From the NCBI GenBank assembly GCA_020217035.1, contig JAIWOG010000247.1, positions 1 through 10,000 of the forward strand: a DNA stretch of 10,000 nt, written 5' to 3'. The translations under genes and the position numbers were made by a program. The notes beneath the pieces were generated by a model. The model made no database searches. It saw only the letters and a list, made by a program, of their open reading frames with translations, and was not told the origin of the DNA. Below are positions 1-10,000 of this stretch, piece by piece. The stretch comes from Magnetospirillum sp. GTDB lineage: Bacteria; Pseudomonadota; Alphaproteobacteria; Rhodospirillales; Magnetospirillaceae. Numbering within the stretch: the first letter of the stretch is position 1; each line of letters starts with the position of its first letter.

Positions 1-1
1 A

Positions 2-10000
<9,999 letters not shown>

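Overview
The window lies entirely inside one gene. On the minus strand a single reading frame (codons with their low base at positions 2, 5, 8 ...) runs from base 10000 to base 2 without a stop, 3,333 codons, open at both edges. It encodes an interior piece of a giant trans-acyltransferase (trans-AT) type I modular polyketide synthase (PKS). Residue numbers in this annotation count from base 10000, so residue n covers bases 10000-3n+1 to 10000-3(n-1). There is no intergenic space, promoter, RNA gene, mobile element or terminator to report.

Layout in translation order (right to left on the map): the end of an ACP from the previous module; module A = KS1-KR-ACP; module B = KS2 (flanking linker carrying an inserted ACP-like domain)-C-methyltransferase-ACP; module C = KS3 (degenerate flanking linker)-enoyl-CoA-hydratase-like domain-ACP-ACP; then the first residues of a fourth KS at the left edge. 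No acyltransferase domain follows any KS, which is the trans-AT hallmark: malonyl units would be loaded by a separate AT encoded elsewhere. The twin ACPs of module C both carry a Trp six residues after the phosphopantetheine serine. That is the published flag for ACPs serviced by an HMG-CoA-synthase-type beta-branching cassette, and the ECH domain just before them resembles the PksI/ECH2 decarboxylase of such cassettes.

Read by colinearity, module A makes a beta-hydroxyl, module B an alpha-methyl beta-ketone, and module C a beta-branched carbon (methyl alkene or exomethylene), that is ...CH(OH)-CH2-C(=O)-CH(CH3)-C(=CH2)-CH2-CO-. From memory, an adjacent ketone / methyl / exomethylene unit of this kind occurs in the sesbanimides, glutarimide polyketides known from alphaproteobacteria including Magnetospirillum. 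The link is a hypothesis, not an identification.

The organism is a high-GC bacterium (third codon positions overwhelmingly G or C). An alphaproteobacterium such as a member of the Rhodospirillales fits the composition and the trans-AT content, but this rests on composition and analogy only.
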